In this document: positions 6,858 to 16,456 of the stretch, in pieces
Layout of the letters: each line of letters starts with the position of its first letter
Position numbering within the stretch: the first letter of the stretch is position 1
Assembly (NCBI GenBank): GCA_014534155.1
Contig: JACVSB010000001.1
Span: forward strand, 1-40,904
DNA from: Thermoleophilia bacterium
GTDB lineage: Bacteria; Actinomycetota; Thermoleophilia; Gaiellales; Gaiellaceae
DNA: 40,904 bases
Reading direction: 5' to 3'
Made by a program: the position numbers and the translations under genes
The notes under the pieces: generated by a model
What the model saw: the letters and a program-made list of their open reading frames with translations, nothing else
Databases searched by the model: none
Told to the model about the DNA's origin: nothing

Positions 6858-7433
6858 ATGGCGACGAGAGCCGAAACCCCGAAGACCGTCCTCGACGCGC
6901 ACGCGCTCGAGCGCTCCCTCGTGCGGATGGGGCACGAGATCGGGGAGCGGAACCGAGACCTCACGCGGACGGCGCTCGTCGGAATCCACACCCGGGGTGT
7001 CCCGCTCGCGCAGCGGCTCCGGCGGTTGCTCGCGGGCTTCGCCGGGCGCGACCTCGCGCTGGGGACGCTGGACATCACGTTCCACCGCGACGACGTCTAC
7101 GTCCAGGGCGGCGAGCCGCCGCGTCACGCTCAGCCCCTTGTCAAGGCGACCCGGATCGACTTCTCGCTGGAGGGGATGACCTGCGTCCTCGTCGACGACG
7201 TCCTCCAGACGGGGAGGACGATCCGCGCCGCGATCGAGGCGCTGTTTGCCTACGGCCGGCCGGCGCGCGTCCAGCTCGCCTGCCTCGTCGACCGCGGTCA
7301 CCGCGAGCTCCCGATCCGCCCGGACTACGTCGGCAAGAACCTGCCCACGGCCCGGTCGGAGCGCGTGCAGGTCGAGCTGGTCGAGGTGGACGAGGTCGAC
7401 CGCGTCCTGCTGATTCCGTTGAGCCGGAGGTGA
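6858..7433 (+). CDS. pyrR: PyrR, pyrimidine regulator / uracil phosphoribosyltransferase
   Basis: A 191-residue type I phosphoribosyltransferase. The PRPP loop VLVDDVLQTGRT is at about residues 110-121, and GIHTRGVPLAQRL, DITFHRDDV and the C-terminal LPIRPDYVGKNLPT segment are all family marks. PyrR senses UMP/UTP versus PRPP and binds pyr mRNA; many members also have modest uracil phosphoribosyltransferase activity. The ATG is preceded by AAGGAG and by a matching PyrR-binding loop, so the protein probably controls its own operon. It is the first gene of the de novo pyrimidine operon and is followed 2 nt later by pyrB. Confidence 0.96.
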   Translation: MATRAETPKTVLDAHALERSLVRMGHEIGERNRDLTRTALVGIHTRGVPLAQRLRRLLAGFAGRDLALGTLDITFHRDDVYVQGGEPPRHAQPLVKATRIDFSLEGMTCVLVDDVLQTGRTIRAAIEALFAYGRPARVQLACLVDRGHRELPIRPDYVGKNLPTARSERVQVELVEVDEVDRVLLIPLSRR

Positions 7434-7435
7434 CG

Positions 7436-8449
7436 ATGGCCGAGGTCCGCCCGCTCGTCCGCGACGAGCTTCTCCCGCCGAAGCCGCCCGCGAGGCGGCA
7501 CCTGATCTCGATCGCCGAGCTCTCCCGTGATGACGTCGCGCGCCTGCTCGCGCTCGCGCGGGCCTTCGCGCGCTCGCTCGAGCGCGACGTGAAGAAGCTC
7601 CCGACCCTGCGCGGCCGCACCGTCGTCAACCTCTTCTACGAGTCCTCCACGAGGACGTCGTCCAGCTTCGAGCTCGCCGCGAAGCGTCTCTCGGCCGACG
7701 TCATGTCCATCAAGGCGACGGGATCCGCTGTCGACAAGGGGGAGTCTCTCAAGGACACCGCGCTCACGATCGGCTGCTACGACCCCGACGTCGTCGTCGT
7801 TCGCCACCCGGAGATCGGAGCGCCGCACCTCGTCGCGCGCTTCACCGCGGCGCACGTCGTCAACGCGGGCGACGGCAAGCACCAGCACCCGACCCAGGCC
7901 CTTCTAGACCTGTACACGATCGACGAGGAGCTCGGGGCCGTCGAGAACCTACACGTGGCGATCGTCGGCGACGTCCTGCACAGCAGAGTCGCGCGCTCCA
8001 ACGTGCAGGCGTTCCTACTCATGGGCGCGAGGGTGACGCTCGTCGGCCCGCCGCCCCTCCTTCCGCGGGGGATCGAGGCGATGGGCTGCGAGGTCTCGTA
8101 CTCGATCGACGCCATCCGGGAGGCGGACGTCGTCTACGTCCTGCGGATGCAGCGAGAGCGGATGCTCGCGGGCGAGAACTACGTGCCGAGCTTGCGCGAG
8201 TACAGCGCGCGCTGGGGCGTGACGCCCGAGCGCCTTCGCCCGGGGCAGAAGGTCATGCACCCCGGCCCGATGAACCGGGGCGTGGAGATCGAGGGCGCCG
8301 TCGCGGACGCGACGGCGTCCCTGATCGAGAGGCAGGTGCGAAGCGGGCTCGCCGTACGGATGGCGGTCCTCTACGACCTGCTCACGCAGGGGCCGGCGGC
8401 CGTCCCGAGCCCAGAGGGCGCAGCTCGCTGGGCCGAGGACGTGGCGTGA
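7436..8449 (+). CDS. pyrB: Aspartate carbamoyltransferase catalytic subunit
   Basis: Joins carbamoyl phosphate and aspartate, the second step of UMP synthesis. FYESSTRTSSSFE (from residue 67) is the carbamoyl-phosphate loop; SVDKGESLKD-type Lys loop (SAVDKGESLKD), HPTQALLDLYT and the late HPGPMNRGVE segment are present. At 337 residues it is slightly longer than the usual 305-310, with a proline-rich start and a short C-terminal tail. ATG 7436 follows the pyrR stop by 2 nt, and the 3' end overlaps pyrC as GTGA. No pyrI regulatory-subunit gene is present in the window. Confidence 0.97.
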   Translation: MAEVRPLVRDELLPPKPPARRHLISIAELSRDDVARLLALARAFARSLERDVKKLPTLRGRTVVNLFYESSTRTSSSFELAAKRLSADVMSIKATGSAVDKGESLKDTALTIGCYDPDVVVVRHPEIGAPHLVARFTAAHVVNAGDGKHQHPTQALLDLYTIDEELGAVENLHVAIVGDVLHSRVARSNVQAFLLMGARVTLVGPPPLLPRGIEAMGCEVSYSIDAIREADVVYVLRMQRERMLAGENYVPSLREYSARWGVTPERLRPGQKVMHPGPMNRGVEIEGAVADATASLIERQVRSGLAVRMAVLYDLLTQGPAAVPSPEGAARWAEDVA

Positions 8450-9750
8450 TCGTCGTCGCGCCCCGGCGGCCGAAGGACGACCTCGTGATCCGGGGGGCGC
8501 GCGTCGTCGACCCCGGGGAGCGCATCGACGCCGTCCTCGACGTCCGGATCGGGCGCGGCACGATCACGGAGGTCGGGCACGACGTGGACGGGGACGGCCA
8601 CCAGGTCGTCGACGCCCGCGGGCTCGTCCTCGCCCCCGCGTTCGTCGACCTGCACGTACACCTCCGGACGCCCGGCCGCGAGGACGAGGAGGATCTCTCC
8701 TCGGGGACTGCCGCCGCGGCGGCCGGGGGCTACTGCGCGATCCTGGCAATGCCGAATACGGATCCCGTCGTCGATTCCGCAGCGGTCCTCAGGTCGCTGC
8801 GCGAGCGCGCGCGCGCGGAAGCGGTCGTCCCCGTCGGGTTTCTCGCCTCGATCAGCAAGGGCCAGGGCGGCGGGGAGGTGACCGAGATGGTGGAGCTCGC
8901 GGACGCGGGGGCGGCTGGATTCACGGACGACGGCAAGCCCGTTGCGTCCCCGTCGCTCCTCCGCCGCGCCCTGCAGTACGGGACCGTCACGGGACGTCCT
9001 CTCGCCCTCCACTGCGAGGAACCGAGCCTCTCTCGCGGCGGGCAGATGCACGAGGGCGCCACCTCCGCGGAGCTCGGCTTCGCGGGGTACCCCTCGATCG
9101 CCGAGAGTGTCATGGTCGCCCGCGACCTCGCGCTCGCCCGTTACGAGGAGCGGCCCGTGCACCTCCTCCACCTCTCGGCGGCCGAGTCCGTCGAGGCCCT
9201 GCGGCGAGCGCAGGCCGACGGCGTCGCGGCCTCCGGGGAGGTGACGCCGCACCACCTCTGCGCCACGGACGAGGCCGTCCGCACGCTCGATGCGAACATG
9301 AAGATGAACCCGCCGGTGCGAAGCGAGGGCGATCGCACCGCGCTCGTCGGCGCGCTTCGCGACGGCACGATCGCCGCCGTCGCGACCGACCACGCGCCGC
9401 ACGCGAGCCACGAGAAGGAGGTGCCGTTCGAGGCGGCGCCGTTCGGCGTCACCGGGCTGGAGACAGCGTTCGCCGCGCTCTACACGCGGCTTGTCGTGCC
9501 CGGCATCCTCGCCCTCGAGACGCTCCTCGAGCGCCTGAGCGCCGGCCCCGCTCGCATCTTCGGCCTGGAGCCGCCGCGCATTCGGCGGGGGGCGGACGCC
9601 AACCTCGTCCTGCTCGACCTCGCGAGGGCCTGGCGGGTCGAGGAAGAGGGCTTCCGCTCGAAGTCCGGGAACTCGTGGCTCCTCGGCCGGTCGCTTCGCG
9701 GCCGAGTCGAGCTCACGGTCGCCGACGGCCGGGTGGCGTTCGCGAGGTGA
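8446..9750 (+). CDS. pyrC: Dihydroorotase, class I type
   Basis: Cyclises carbamoyl-aspartate to dihydroorotate. The 434-residue protein is an amidohydrolase barrel: DLHVHLR (Asp68, His70, His72) holds the zinc site, followed by MPNTDP, FTDDG (Asp ligand), HCEE, HLSAAESV and the catalytic TDHAPH. HVHLRTPG replaces the more usual HVHLREPG. The GTG start overlaps the pyrB stop by 4 nt, and the carA start overlaps the 3' end in the same way, so the set is translated as a coupled run. Other amidohydrolases (hydantoinase, allantoinase) look similar, but the pyr context settles the role. Confidence 0.96.
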   Translation: MIVVAPRRPKDDLVIRGARVVDPGERIDAVLDVRIGRGTITEVGHDVDGDGHQVVDARGLVLAPAFVDLHVHLRTPGREDEEDLSSGTAAAAAGGYCAILAMPNTDPVVDSAAVLRSLRERARAEAVVPVGFLASISKGQGGGEVTEMVELADAGAAGFTDDGKPVASPSLLRRALQYGTVTGRPLALHCEEPSLSRGGQMHEGATSAELGFAGYPSIAESVMVARDLALARYEERPVHLLHLSAAESVEALRRAQADGVAASGEVTPHHLCATDEAVRTLDANMKMNPPVRSEGDRTALVGALRDGTIAAVATDHAPHASHEKEVPFEAAPFGVTGLETAFAALYTRLVVPGILALETLLERLSAGPARIFGLEPPRIRRGADANLVLLDLARAWRVEEEGFRSKSGNSWLLGRSLRGRVELTVADGRVAFAR

Positions 9751-10790
9751 GCGGGTTTCTCGTCCTCGAGGACGGCTCAGTCTTCCGCGGCCGCTCCGTC
9801 GCGGCCGGGGGTGTCGCGTTCGGCGAGGCGGTCTTCACCACCGCGATGTCCGGCTACCAGGAAGTGGTGACCGACCCGAGCTTCGCGGAGCAGATCGTCT
9901 GCTTCACGGCTCCCATGGTCGGGAACTACGGCGTCGCGCCGGCCCGCTCCGAGTCGGACCGTCCCCACGCGCGCGCGGTCGTCATGCGGCGCGCCGGCAG
10001 CGAGGAGTGGACGCGCTGGCTCGCACGACGCGGCGTGGTCGCCCTCGAGGACGTCGACACCCGCGGGCTCGTCCTCCACCTGCGCGCCCGCGGCGCCATG
10101 CGCGCCGCGGCGGTGGCCGGGGCGGCGTCTCCCGACGCCGTCCTGGAACGGGTGCACGCACATCCGCGGATGGAGGGGCGCAGCCTCGTCGCAGGCGTCT
10201 CCACGGACGAGGCGTACTCGCTCGGACGAGTACGGCCGCGGCTCGCCGTCGTCGACTACGGCTGCAAGCAGTCGATCATCCGGCGCCTGCTCGCACGCGG
10301 CGCGTCGGTGCGCGTCTTTCCACACACCATCTCCGCGGCGGAGCTCCTCCGCGACAACCCCGACGCGGTCGTCCTCTCCAACGGGCCAGGCGACCCGGCA
10401 GCGCTCGTGGACGAGGTCCGGACGGTCTCGGAGCTCGTCGGCCGTGTACCCATCCTCGGGATCTGCCTCGGGCATCAGCTCCTCGCACGAGCCGCGGGAT
10501 ACGCGACCTTCAAGCTGCGCTTCGGGCACCGCGGGGCGAACCACCCGGTCCTCGAGCTCGCGACCAACCGCGTTCTCGTCACTGCGCAGAACCACGGCTT
10601 CGCCGTCACGGCCTCCGGCTCCGACGTCACGCATGTGTCGCTCTACGACGGGACGGTCGAGGGCCTGGCGCTCGCGAGCGCCGGCGCTCGCTCGGTCCAG
10701 TTCCACCCGGAAGCGAGCCCCGGGCCGCACGACGCGCGCCCAATCTTGGACGCCTTCGTCGACGAGGTGCGCGGTGCCGCGGCGGCGTGA
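9747..10790 (+). CDS. carA: Carbamoyl-phosphate synthase small subunit
   Basis: The glutamine amidotransferase subunit, which passes ammonia to CarB. It has the N-terminal CPSase_sm domain ([22 protein letters not shown]), then a class I GATase with nucleophile Cys240 in [10 protein letters not shown] and the His320/Glu322 pair in FHPEASPG. At 347 residues it is a little short for the family (about 360-380). GTG 9747 overlaps the pyrC stop by 4 nt and gives [14 protein letters not shown], the expected N-terminus; a longer upstream reading would run through pyrC and is rejected. The carB start lies within the last 17 nt. Confidence 0.97.
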   Translation: MSGFLVLEDGSVFRGRSVAAGGVAFGEAVFTTAMSGYQEVVTDPSFAEQIVCFTAPMVGNYGVAPARSESDRPHARAVVMRRAGSEEWTRWLARRGVVALEDVDTRGLVLHLRARGAMRAAAVAGAASPDAVLERVHAHPRMEGRSLVAGVSTDEAYSLGRVRPRLAVVDYGCKQSIIRRLLARGASVRVFPHTISAAELLRDNPDAVVLSNGPGDPAALVDEVRTVSELVGRVPILGICLGHQLLARAAGYATFKLRFGHRGANHPVLELATNRVLVTAQNHGFAVTASGSDVTHVSLYDGTVEGLALASAGARSVQFHPEASPGPHDARPILDAFVDEVRGAAAA

Positions 10791-13700
10791 CCTCCGCTCG
10801 GTCTGCCTGATCGGGTCGGGCCCGATCGTCGTCGGGCAGGCATGCGAGTTCGACTACGCCGGGTCGCAGGCGCTGAAGGTTCTCCGCGCCGAGGGGTTTC
10901 GCACCGTGGTCGTGAACTCGAACCCCGCCACCATCATGACCGACCCGGGCTTCGCCGACCGGACATACCTCGAGCCCCTCGACCTCGAGGGCGTCGCCGA
11001 CGTGCTCGCTCGGGAACGTCCCGACGCCCTCCTGCCGACGCTGGGCGGCCAGACGGCGCTGAACCTCGCCGCCGAGCTCGCCGAGGCCGACGTGCTCGGG
11101 GAGCTCGGAGTGGAGCTGATCGGCGCGCCGATCGAGGTCATCCGCCGCGCCGAGGACCGCGAGCTCTTCCGCGAGACGGTCCGCGCCGTCGGGCTGAACG
11201 TGCCCGCGTCCCGGATCGTGACGACGCTCGACGAGTTACCGGACGACGTGGCGTTCCCCGTCGTCGTCCGGCCCGCCTTCACCCTGGGAGGGCACGGGGG
11301 CGGTCTCGCGCGGACGCCCGCGGAGCTCACCGCGAAGGTGGAAGCGGGCCTCCTCGAGAGCCGCGTGGGACAGGTGCTCGTGGAGGAGTGCCTCGCCGGC
11401 TGGGACGAGTTCGAGCTTGAGGTGATGCGCGACCGGAAGGACAACGTCGTCATCGTCTGCTCGATCGAGAACGTGACGCCGATGGGCGTCCACACGGGCG
11501 ACTCGGTCACGGTCGCGCCCCAGATGACCCTCCCCGACGCTTCCTACCAGGAGCTTCGCGACGCCGCTGCGGCGATCGTGCGCGCGGTCGGTGTCGAGAC
11601 CGGCGGCTCGAACATCCAGTTCGCCCGCGAACGGGAGAGCGGGGAGGTGCGCGTGATCGAGATGAACCCGCGCGTCTCACGCTCGTCAGCCCTCGCCTCG
11701 AAGGCGACCGGCTACCCGATCGCCAAGGTCGCCGCGAGGCTCGCGATCGGCTACACGCTGGACGAGGTGAGGAACGACCTCACGGGTACGACCCCGGCGA
11801 GCTTCGAGCCGGCGCTCGACTACGTCGTCGTCAAGTTCCCCCGCTTCGCCTTCGACAAGTTCCCGGGGGCCGACCCGACGCTGGGTACCCAGATGAAGTC
11901 CGTCGGAGAGGCGATGGGCATCGGGCGCACCTTCACCGAGGCCTTTCTGAAGGCGAGAAGAAGTCGAGAGGCCGAGCCCGGCGGCGAGCCCGTCTCCCCG
12001 GGGCCCTGGGAGCTACCGGAGGGAGCCCATCCCTGGTTCAGGCGCGAGCTCGAGCGGGCCGCCGCAGTCCTCGCCCGTGTCCGCTCTCTGGACGAGCTCG
12101 TCGCCGACGACTGGCTCGCCGTCAAGCGGGAGGGATGGGCGGACGCGGACGTCGCCGGCGCCGCCGGAACGAGTGAGGGCGAGGCGCGCCGCCGGCGCAT
12201 CCACGCGGGCGTCCGGGCGGCCTACCCCGCCGTCGATTCGGTCGCGGGCGAGGTCGAGGCCGCCTCCAACTACCGCTACTCGACCTGGGGCGAGCGCTCC
12301 CGGCCGCCCCTGCGCGGCCGCACGATCGTCATCCTCGGATCCGGCCCGAACCGGATCGGGCAGGGGATCGAGTTCGACTACTGCTGCGTGCACGCCGCGA
12401 GGAGCTTTCGCGCTCTCGGGTTCGAGACCGTCATGGTGAACAGCAACCCGGAAACGGTCTCGACAGACTACGACACCTCGGACCGCCTCTACTTCGAGCC
12501 GCTGGACGCCGAGTCGGTGCTCGAGGTGCTCGCGCACGAGCGCCCGCTCGGCGTCGCCGTGCAGTTCGGGGGGCAGACCCCGCTCGAGATCGCCCGCGAG
12601 ATCGATGCCGCCGGCTTCACGATCCTGGGCACGAGTTGCGAGTCGACCGACCTCGCCGAGGACAGGGCGCGCTTCGCAGCGCTGTGCGGAGGGCTCGGCA
12701 TCGCCGTCCCCGCCTGGGGAACCGCGACCGGGCCCGACGAGGCCGTCGCGGTCGCCGACGCGGTCGGGTACCCGGTGCTCGTCCGGCCCTCGTACGTCCT
12801 CGGCGGTCGCCGGATGCGGGTGTGCTACCGGGCCGAGGACGTGCGGGCGGCCTGCCAGGGGGGCAGGTCGGTCCTCGTCGACCGCTTCCTCGAGGGCGCG
12901 CTCGAGCTCGACGTCGACGCAGTCTGCGACGGAGAGGACACGTACGTCGCCGCCGTAATGGAGCACGTGGAGGAGGCGGGAGTCCACTCTGGGGACTCCT
13001 CGTGCGTCCTCCCGGCGGCGTCCGTGTCGCCTGCCGAGCACGAGGAGGTCTCCTCCCTCGTGCGCCGTCTCGCGCCCGCGCTCGGCGTCCGCGGACTCGT
13101 GAACGTCCAGCTCGCCTTGCAGGACGGTCGCCCGTACGTGCTGGAGGCGAACCCGCGCGCGTCGAGGACGATCCCCTTCGCCTCCAAGGCGACGGGCACC
13201 CCTCTCGTCGATGCTGCCTGCCGAGTGATGGCGGGGGCGCGCCTGTCGGAGCTCGCGCTCCGCCGGGACTCGCCCGCCGGGCACGTGAGCGTGAAGGCAG
13301 CGGTCTTTCCCTTCGCGCGGTTCCCGGGGGCGGACGCGGTCCTGGGGCCGGAGATGCGCTCGACCGGCGAGGTGATGGCGAGCGCCGCGAACTTCGCGAC
13401 GGCGTTCGGCAAGGCCGAGCGGGCGGCGGGGAGGCCGCTGCCGAGCGCCGGAACGGTGTTCCTCTCCGTCCGCGACGCCGACAAGGGAGCCGCCGTCGCG
13501 CTGGCGCGGCGCCTTGCCGGCCTGGGCTTCTCGCTCGCCGCGACCACGGGAACCGCGGCCGCGCTCGCCGCTGCCGGAATCCCTGTCACCGGCGTGCGCA
13601 AGGTCTCGCCGGCGGGGCCCGGCATGACGGCTGTGGACCTCATCCGCCGCGGGCGCTGCGCGCTCGTCGTCAACACGCCGGCCGGGGGCGGCGCGCGTTC

Positions 13701-13851
13701 CGACGGGTATCGGATCCGCGAGGCCGCGCTCGTGGCGCGCGTTCCGTGTCTCACCACGCTCGCCGGGGCGGCCGCTGCCGTCGACGCGATCGCGGGCGCG
13801 CGGCGGGAGGGGGCGACCGCGCTCCAGGAACGCGTTGCGACCGGCGCGTAG
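10774..13851 (+). CDS. carB: Carbamoyl-phosphate synthase large subunit
   Basis: A 1025-residue subunit with two homologous ATP-grasp halves: the first from [21 protein letters not shown] to [11 protein letters not shown], the second from [21 protein letters not shown]. It ends with an MGS-like domain ([18 protein letters not shown]) that binds allosteric effectors. It makes carbamoyl phosphate for pyrimidines and arginine. Length is slightly below the 1060-1100 typical of the family, the shortfall lying in the linker and C-terminus. GTG 10774 overlaps carA by 17 nt; the TTG of pyrK overlaps its own 3' end by 17 nt. Confidence 0.98.
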   Translation: MPRRRDLRSVCLIGSGPIVVGQACEFDYAGSQALKVLRAEGFRTVVVNSNPATIMTDPGFADRTYLEPLDLEGVADVLARERPDALLPTLGGQTALNLAAELAEADVLGELGVELIGAPIEVIRRAEDRELFRETVRAVGLNVPASRIVTTLDELPDDVAFPVVVRPAFTLGGHGGGLARTPAELTAKVEAGLLESRVGQVLVEECLAGWDEFELEVMRDRKDNVVIVCSIENVTPMGVHTGDSVTVAPQMTLPDASYQELRDAAAAIVRAVGVETGGSNIQFARERESGEVRVIEMNPRVSRSSALASKATGYPIAKVAARLAIGYTLDEVRNDLTGTTPASFEPALDYVVVKFPRFAFDKFPGADPTLGTQMKSVGEAMGIGRTFTEAFLKARRSREAEPGGEPVSPGPWELPEGAHPWFRRELERAAAVLARVRSLDELVADDWLAVKREGWADADVAGAAGTSEGEARRRRIHAGVRAAYPAVDSVAGEVEAASNYRYSTWGERSRPPLRGRTIVILGSGPNRIGQGIEFDYCCVHAARSFRALGFETVMVNSNPETVSTDYDTSDRLYFEPLDAESVLEVLAHERPLGVAVQFGGQTPLEIAREIDAAGFTILGTSCESTDLAEDRARFAALCGGLGIAVPAWGTATGPDEAVAVADAVGYPVLVRPSYVLGGRRMRVCYRAEDVRAACQGGRSVLVDRFLEGALELDVDAVCDGEDTYVAAVMEHVEEAGVHSGDSSCVLPAASVSPAEHEEVSSLVRRLAPALGVRGLVNVQLALQDGRPYVLEANPRASRTIPFASKATGTPLVDAACRVMAGARLSELALRRDSPAGHVSVKAAVFPFARFPGADAVLGPEMRSTGEVMASAANFATAFGKAERAAGRPLPSAGTVFLSVRDADKGAAVALARRLAGLGFSLAATTGTAAALAAAGIPVTGVRKVSPAGPGMTAVDLIRRGRCALVVNTPAGGGARSDGYRIREAALVARVPCLTTLAGAAAAVDAIAGARREGATALQERVATGA

Positions 13852-14530
13852 AGCTGCGCGCGTCCTCGCCGTCGAGGCCGTCGGCCCTTACGCGCTCGTC
13901 CGGGTCGCCCGCGCCGGCCTCGAGCCCGGTGAGCCGGGCCAGTTCTTCATGCTCACGCCGCCGGGGCGCGTCGTGCCGCGCCCCATGAGCGTCTGCCTCG
14001 CACGGCCGCGGGAGCTCGGGTTCCTCGTCGATCCCGTCGGCCCGGGAACGCGCGCCCTCGCGAGCCTCGCGGCCGGCGAGCGGATCGAGCTCTTCGGCCC
14101 GCTCGGCCGCGGATTCCGCCTGGACGTCGGCCGACCCCTCCTCGTGGGCGGCGGGATCGGGATCGCGCCGTTGCCCTACCTCGCGCAACGCCTGCCTCGC
14201 GCGCCCGCCGTGCTCGGCTTCCGAACCCCTCGGCATGCCGAGGCCGGAACGCTCCTTCCCGGTGCGCACGTCGTCGTCGAACCGACCCTCGTGACCGAAC
14301 GCATCGACCGGCGCCGGGACGTCCTCGCCTGCGGTCCCGAGCCGATGCTCCGCGCCGTCGCCGAGCTCGCGCCGACGGCGCAGCTCGCCTGGGAGGCGCC
14401 GATGGCCTGCGGGTACGGCGGGTGCTACGGGTGCGCCGTCGAGATTGGCGGCGAGCTTCGCCGCCTCTGCATGGACGGCCCCGTACTCGCCGCGGAGGCC
14501 GTGCGGCCGCTCGCCGCGGCGGCTGCGTGA
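13835..14530 (+). CDS. pyrK: Dihydroorotate dehydrogenase electron-transfer subunit
   Basis: An FAD and 2Fe-2S protein that carries electrons from PyrD to NAD+. RPMSVCLA is the FAD-binding RxxS-type motif; [16 protein letters not shown] is the nucleotide-binding loop. The iron-sulfur cysteines are Cys192, Cys197, Cys200 and Cys212 (C-x4-C-x2-C-x11-C in CGYGGCYGC to LRRLC). At 231 residues it is shorter than most PyrK proteins (about 255). The TTG start overlaps carB by 17 nt, and the stop overlaps the pyrD start as GTGA, as expected for a heterotetramer with PyrD. Confidence 0.94.
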   Translation: MRPARRAARVLAVEAVGPYALVRVARAGLEPGEPGQFFMLTPPGRVVPRPMSVCLARPRELGFLVDPVGPGTRALASLAAGERIELFGPLGRGFRLDVGRPLLVGGGIGIAPLPYLAQRLPRAPAVLGFRTPRHAEAGTLLPGAHVVVEPTLVTERIDRRRDVLACGPEPMLRAVAELAPTAQLAWEAPMACGYGGCYGCAVEIGGELRRLCMDGPVLAAEAVRPLAAAAA

Positions 14531-15363
14531 TCCTGAACGCGTCCGGGTGCCTCGACGCTCTCACGGCGTCCGAGGTCGCGCGTTCCCTCGACGCGTACGT
14601 AACGAAGACGGTGACACCGCTCGCTCGCACCGGGAACGACCCCGTCCGCATCGCGGAGACGGACGTCGGCCTGCTGAACTCGATCGGGCTCGCGAACGTC
14701 GGGATCGACCGGTTCCTGCGGGAGATACTTCCGAGGCTCGCCGCGCTCGGCGTGCCCGTCTGGGTCTCCGTGGGCGGCTGGCGCGCCGAGGACTACGCGC
14801 GCTCGTGCGCGCTCCTCGAGCGGGAGCGCGCGGCGGCCGCGATCGAGCTCAACCTCTCGTGCCCGAACGTCGCCGGGCCGTCCGAGGCGCCGGAGGCGAT
14901 CGTGGCAGCCGCGAGAGCGGCGACGCGGAAGCCGCTCTACGCCAAGCTCTCCCCGTCCCTTCCCGATCTCCCCGCCGCGGCGCGCGCGGCTGCGGCCGCG
15001 GGAGCGGACGGGCTGTCCCTTGTGAACACGCTCCGGGGTCTCGCGCTCGACGGTCGCACGCTCCGGCCGATCCTCGCCACGAGCACGGGCGGGCTCTCCG
15101 GCCCGGCGCTTCGCCCCGTCGCGCTCGCCGCCGTGCACGCGTGCCGGGCGGCCACCGACCTTCCGATCGTGGCGATGGGGGGCATCGAGACCGGTCGCCA
15201 TGCGCTCGAGGCGATCGCCGCGGGGGCGACCGCCGTCGCCCTCGGGACGATTCTCTTCCGGGATCCCGGTGCACCGATCCGCGTCCGCGCCGAGCTTTCG
15301 GCCGAGGCGGCTGCCTCGGGCTACGCCGATCCCGCGCAGGCATGCGGGGTTGCGCACGCCTGA
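14527..15363 (+). CDS. pyrD: Dihydroorotate dehydrogenase, class 1B catalytic subunit
   Basis: An FMN TIM-barrel enzyme that oxidises dihydroorotate to orotate. The class 1 catalytic cysteine is Cys112 in ELNLSCPN; TKTVTPLARTGNDPVR, NSIGLANVG, LVNTLRG, and the phosphate-binding IVAMGGIETG and GATAVALGT are present. The 278-residue length and the pyrK partner show class 1B (NAD-linked). GTG 14527 overlaps pyrK by 4 nt. The operon ends here without pyrF or pyrE: the next gene is mihF with its own promoter. Confidence 0.97.
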   Translation: MILNASGCLDALTASEVARSLDAYVTKTVTPLARTGNDPVRIAETDVGLLNSIGLANVGIDRFLREILPRLAALGVPVWVSVGGWRAEDYARSCALLERERAAAAIELNLSCPNVAGPSEAPEAIVAAARAATRKPLYAKLSPSLPDLPAAARAAAAAGADGLSLVNTLRGLALDGRTLRPILATSTGGLSGPALRPVALAAVHACRAATDLPIVAMGGIETGRHALEAIAAGATAVALGTILFRDPGAPIRVRAELSAEAAASGYADPAQACGVAHA

Positions 15364-15390
15364 CGGCGGCGCAGTGTTCTCAGATTAGAC

Positions 15391-15452
15391 AAAAAGACCT
15401 GCAAAAGAGCCAAAAAACTGGAACTTGCAGCCCGATCAACGAGTGTTAGAAT
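15391..15452 (+). promoter_or_regulatory. mihF promoter with phased A-tracts
   Basis: TTGCAG at 15425-15430 and TAGAAT at 15447-15452, 16 nt apart, form a good housekeeping promoter. TAGAAT ends 8 nt before the ATG, giving a leaderless mRNA. Upstream are A-tracts at 15391-15395, 15403-15406 and 15412-15417, about one helical turn apart. This is a rare AT-rich patch in the region and could act as bent DNA or an UP element. Confidence 0.7.
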
Positions 15453-15460
15453 CGCCCGCC

Positions 15461-15790
15461 ATGCAGATGTCGCGGACGCACGTCCAGGCGCCCCTCCGCT
15501 CGCTCGATCAGCGGATGGACGCCCTCCGCCGGGCAAACGAGATCCGCGTACGCCGCGCCCAGCTCAAGAAGGACCTGAAGGCGGGCACGGTGAAGATCGA
15601 GGAGGTACTGCGCGACCCGCCGGCGTACGTCGAGACCGCGAAGGTGATCGACATCCTCATGGCCGTTCCAAAGTTCGGCCGGGTAAAGGCGGCACGGTTC
15701 CTGAACCAGTGCCGGATCAGCCAGTCGAAGACCGTCGGCGGCCTGTCGGGGCGCCAGCGCGCGGAGCTCGTGAGCCTCCTGCGCCGCTGA
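15461..15790 (+). CDS. mihF: Actinobacterial-type integration host factor
   Basis: A 109-residue nucleoid-associated protein of the mIHF family, which is limited to actinobacteria and unrelated to HU/IHF of proteobacteria. The C-terminal part MAVPKFGRVKAARFLNQCRI followed by SQSKTVGGLSGRQRAEL is the helix-two turns-helix DNA-binding region, and the N-terminal half is helical. ATG 15461 is favoured because the -10 ends 8 nt earlier; ATG 15467 is a near alternative. Next to gmk and rpoZ it has its normal actinobacterial place. The promoter with phased A-tracts suggests control by DNA shape, perhaps autoregulation. Confidence 0.93.
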   Translation: MQMSRTHVQAPLRSLDQRMDALRRANEIRVRRAQLKKDLKAGTVKIEEVLRDPPAYVETAKVIDILMAVPKFGRVKAARFLNQCRISQSKTVGGLSGRQRAELVSLLRR

Positions 15791-15795
15791 CCGAC

Positions 15796-16413
15796 ATGGA
15801 AGCGAACACGGCGCCGCCTGTGGACGCGGGCGCGCGGAGCGGCGGTGCGGCGGCCGTCCGCCGAGGCACGCTCGTGGTCGTCACGGGCCCGTCCGGCGCC
15901 GGCAAGGGGACGCTGATCCGCCGCCTCGTCGAGCGGCGCTCCGACTTCGAGGTGGCGATCTCCGCGACGACCCGGCCACGCCGTGCGGGCGAGACCGACG
16001 GACGCGACTACCACTTCCTCTCCGAGCAGGAGTTCGACGAGCGCGTCGCCGAGGGCGCGTTCCTCGAGTACGTGGTCTACGTCTCGGGACACCGGTACGG
16101 GACGCTCCGTTCCGAGGTGGAGAGGATCACCGGCTCGGGGCGAAGCTGCATCCTCGAGCTCGAGACCGCCGGCGCCCGGCGCGTGAAGGAGCTCCGTCCG
16201 GAGACCGTGACGGTCTTCGTCGCGCCGCCTTCCTTCAGCGAGCTCGAGCGGCGGCTGCGCGAGCGCGCGACCGAGAGCGCGGGCGAGATCGACGAGCGCC
16301 TGGAGCTCGCGCGCCGGCAGGTGGGCGAGCAGGACCAGTTCGACCACGTCGTCGTGAACGACGATCTCCACCGGGCCGCCTCTGAGCTCGAGGCGCTGGT
16401 GGACTGCCGGTAG
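15796..16413 (+). CDS. gmk: Guanylate kinase
   Basis: Phosphorylates GMP to GDP. The 205-residue protein has the P-loop GPSGAGKGT at residues 31-39, the GMP-binding region ISATTRPRRAGETDGRDYHFLS, and the lid ERLRERATE-like segment (RRLRERATES). An N-terminal extension of about 25 residues precedes the fold. ATG 15796 comes 5 nt after mihF, so the two are probably co-transcribed. Confidence 0.97.
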   Translation: MEANTAPPVDAGARSGGAAAVRRGTLVVVTGPSGAGKGTLIRRLVERRSDFEVAISATTRPRRAGETDGRDYHFLSEQEFDERVAEGAFLEYVVYVSGHRYGTLRSEVERITGSGRSCILELETAGARRVKELRPETVTVFVAPPSFSELERRLRERATESAGEIDERLELARRQVGEQDQFDHVVVNDDLHRAASELEALVDCR

Positions 16414-16444
16414 CCGCGCGCCCGGCGGCTGCGGCGACCGTCGC

Positions 16445-16450
16445 TACAAT
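16445..16450 (+). promoter_or_regulatory. -10 element (TACAAT) for leaderless rpoZ mRNA
   Basis: TACAAT ends 6 nt before ATG 16457. A GTG lies directly at 16451, but it would be upstream of the expected transcription start, which favours the ATG. Confidence 0.55.
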
Positions 16451-16456
16451 GTGGCC

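Noticed and set aside
10444..10773. Upstream extension of carB to give 1135 residues
   Set aside because: The added part is a shifted reading of carA. GTG 10774 gives the normal CarB N-terminus.
12013..13284. Long minus-strand reading frame inside carB (423 codons)
   Set aside because: It is the mirror of a GC-rich coding frame, has only repetitive Arg/Gly/Asp-rich content and no family motif. The same holds for the other long antisense frames such as 36922-38997 and 28301-30757.
16451..16453. GTG as the start of rpoZ
   Set aside because: It touches the TACAAT -10 element and would lie before the expected transcription start; the ATG six bases on fits better.
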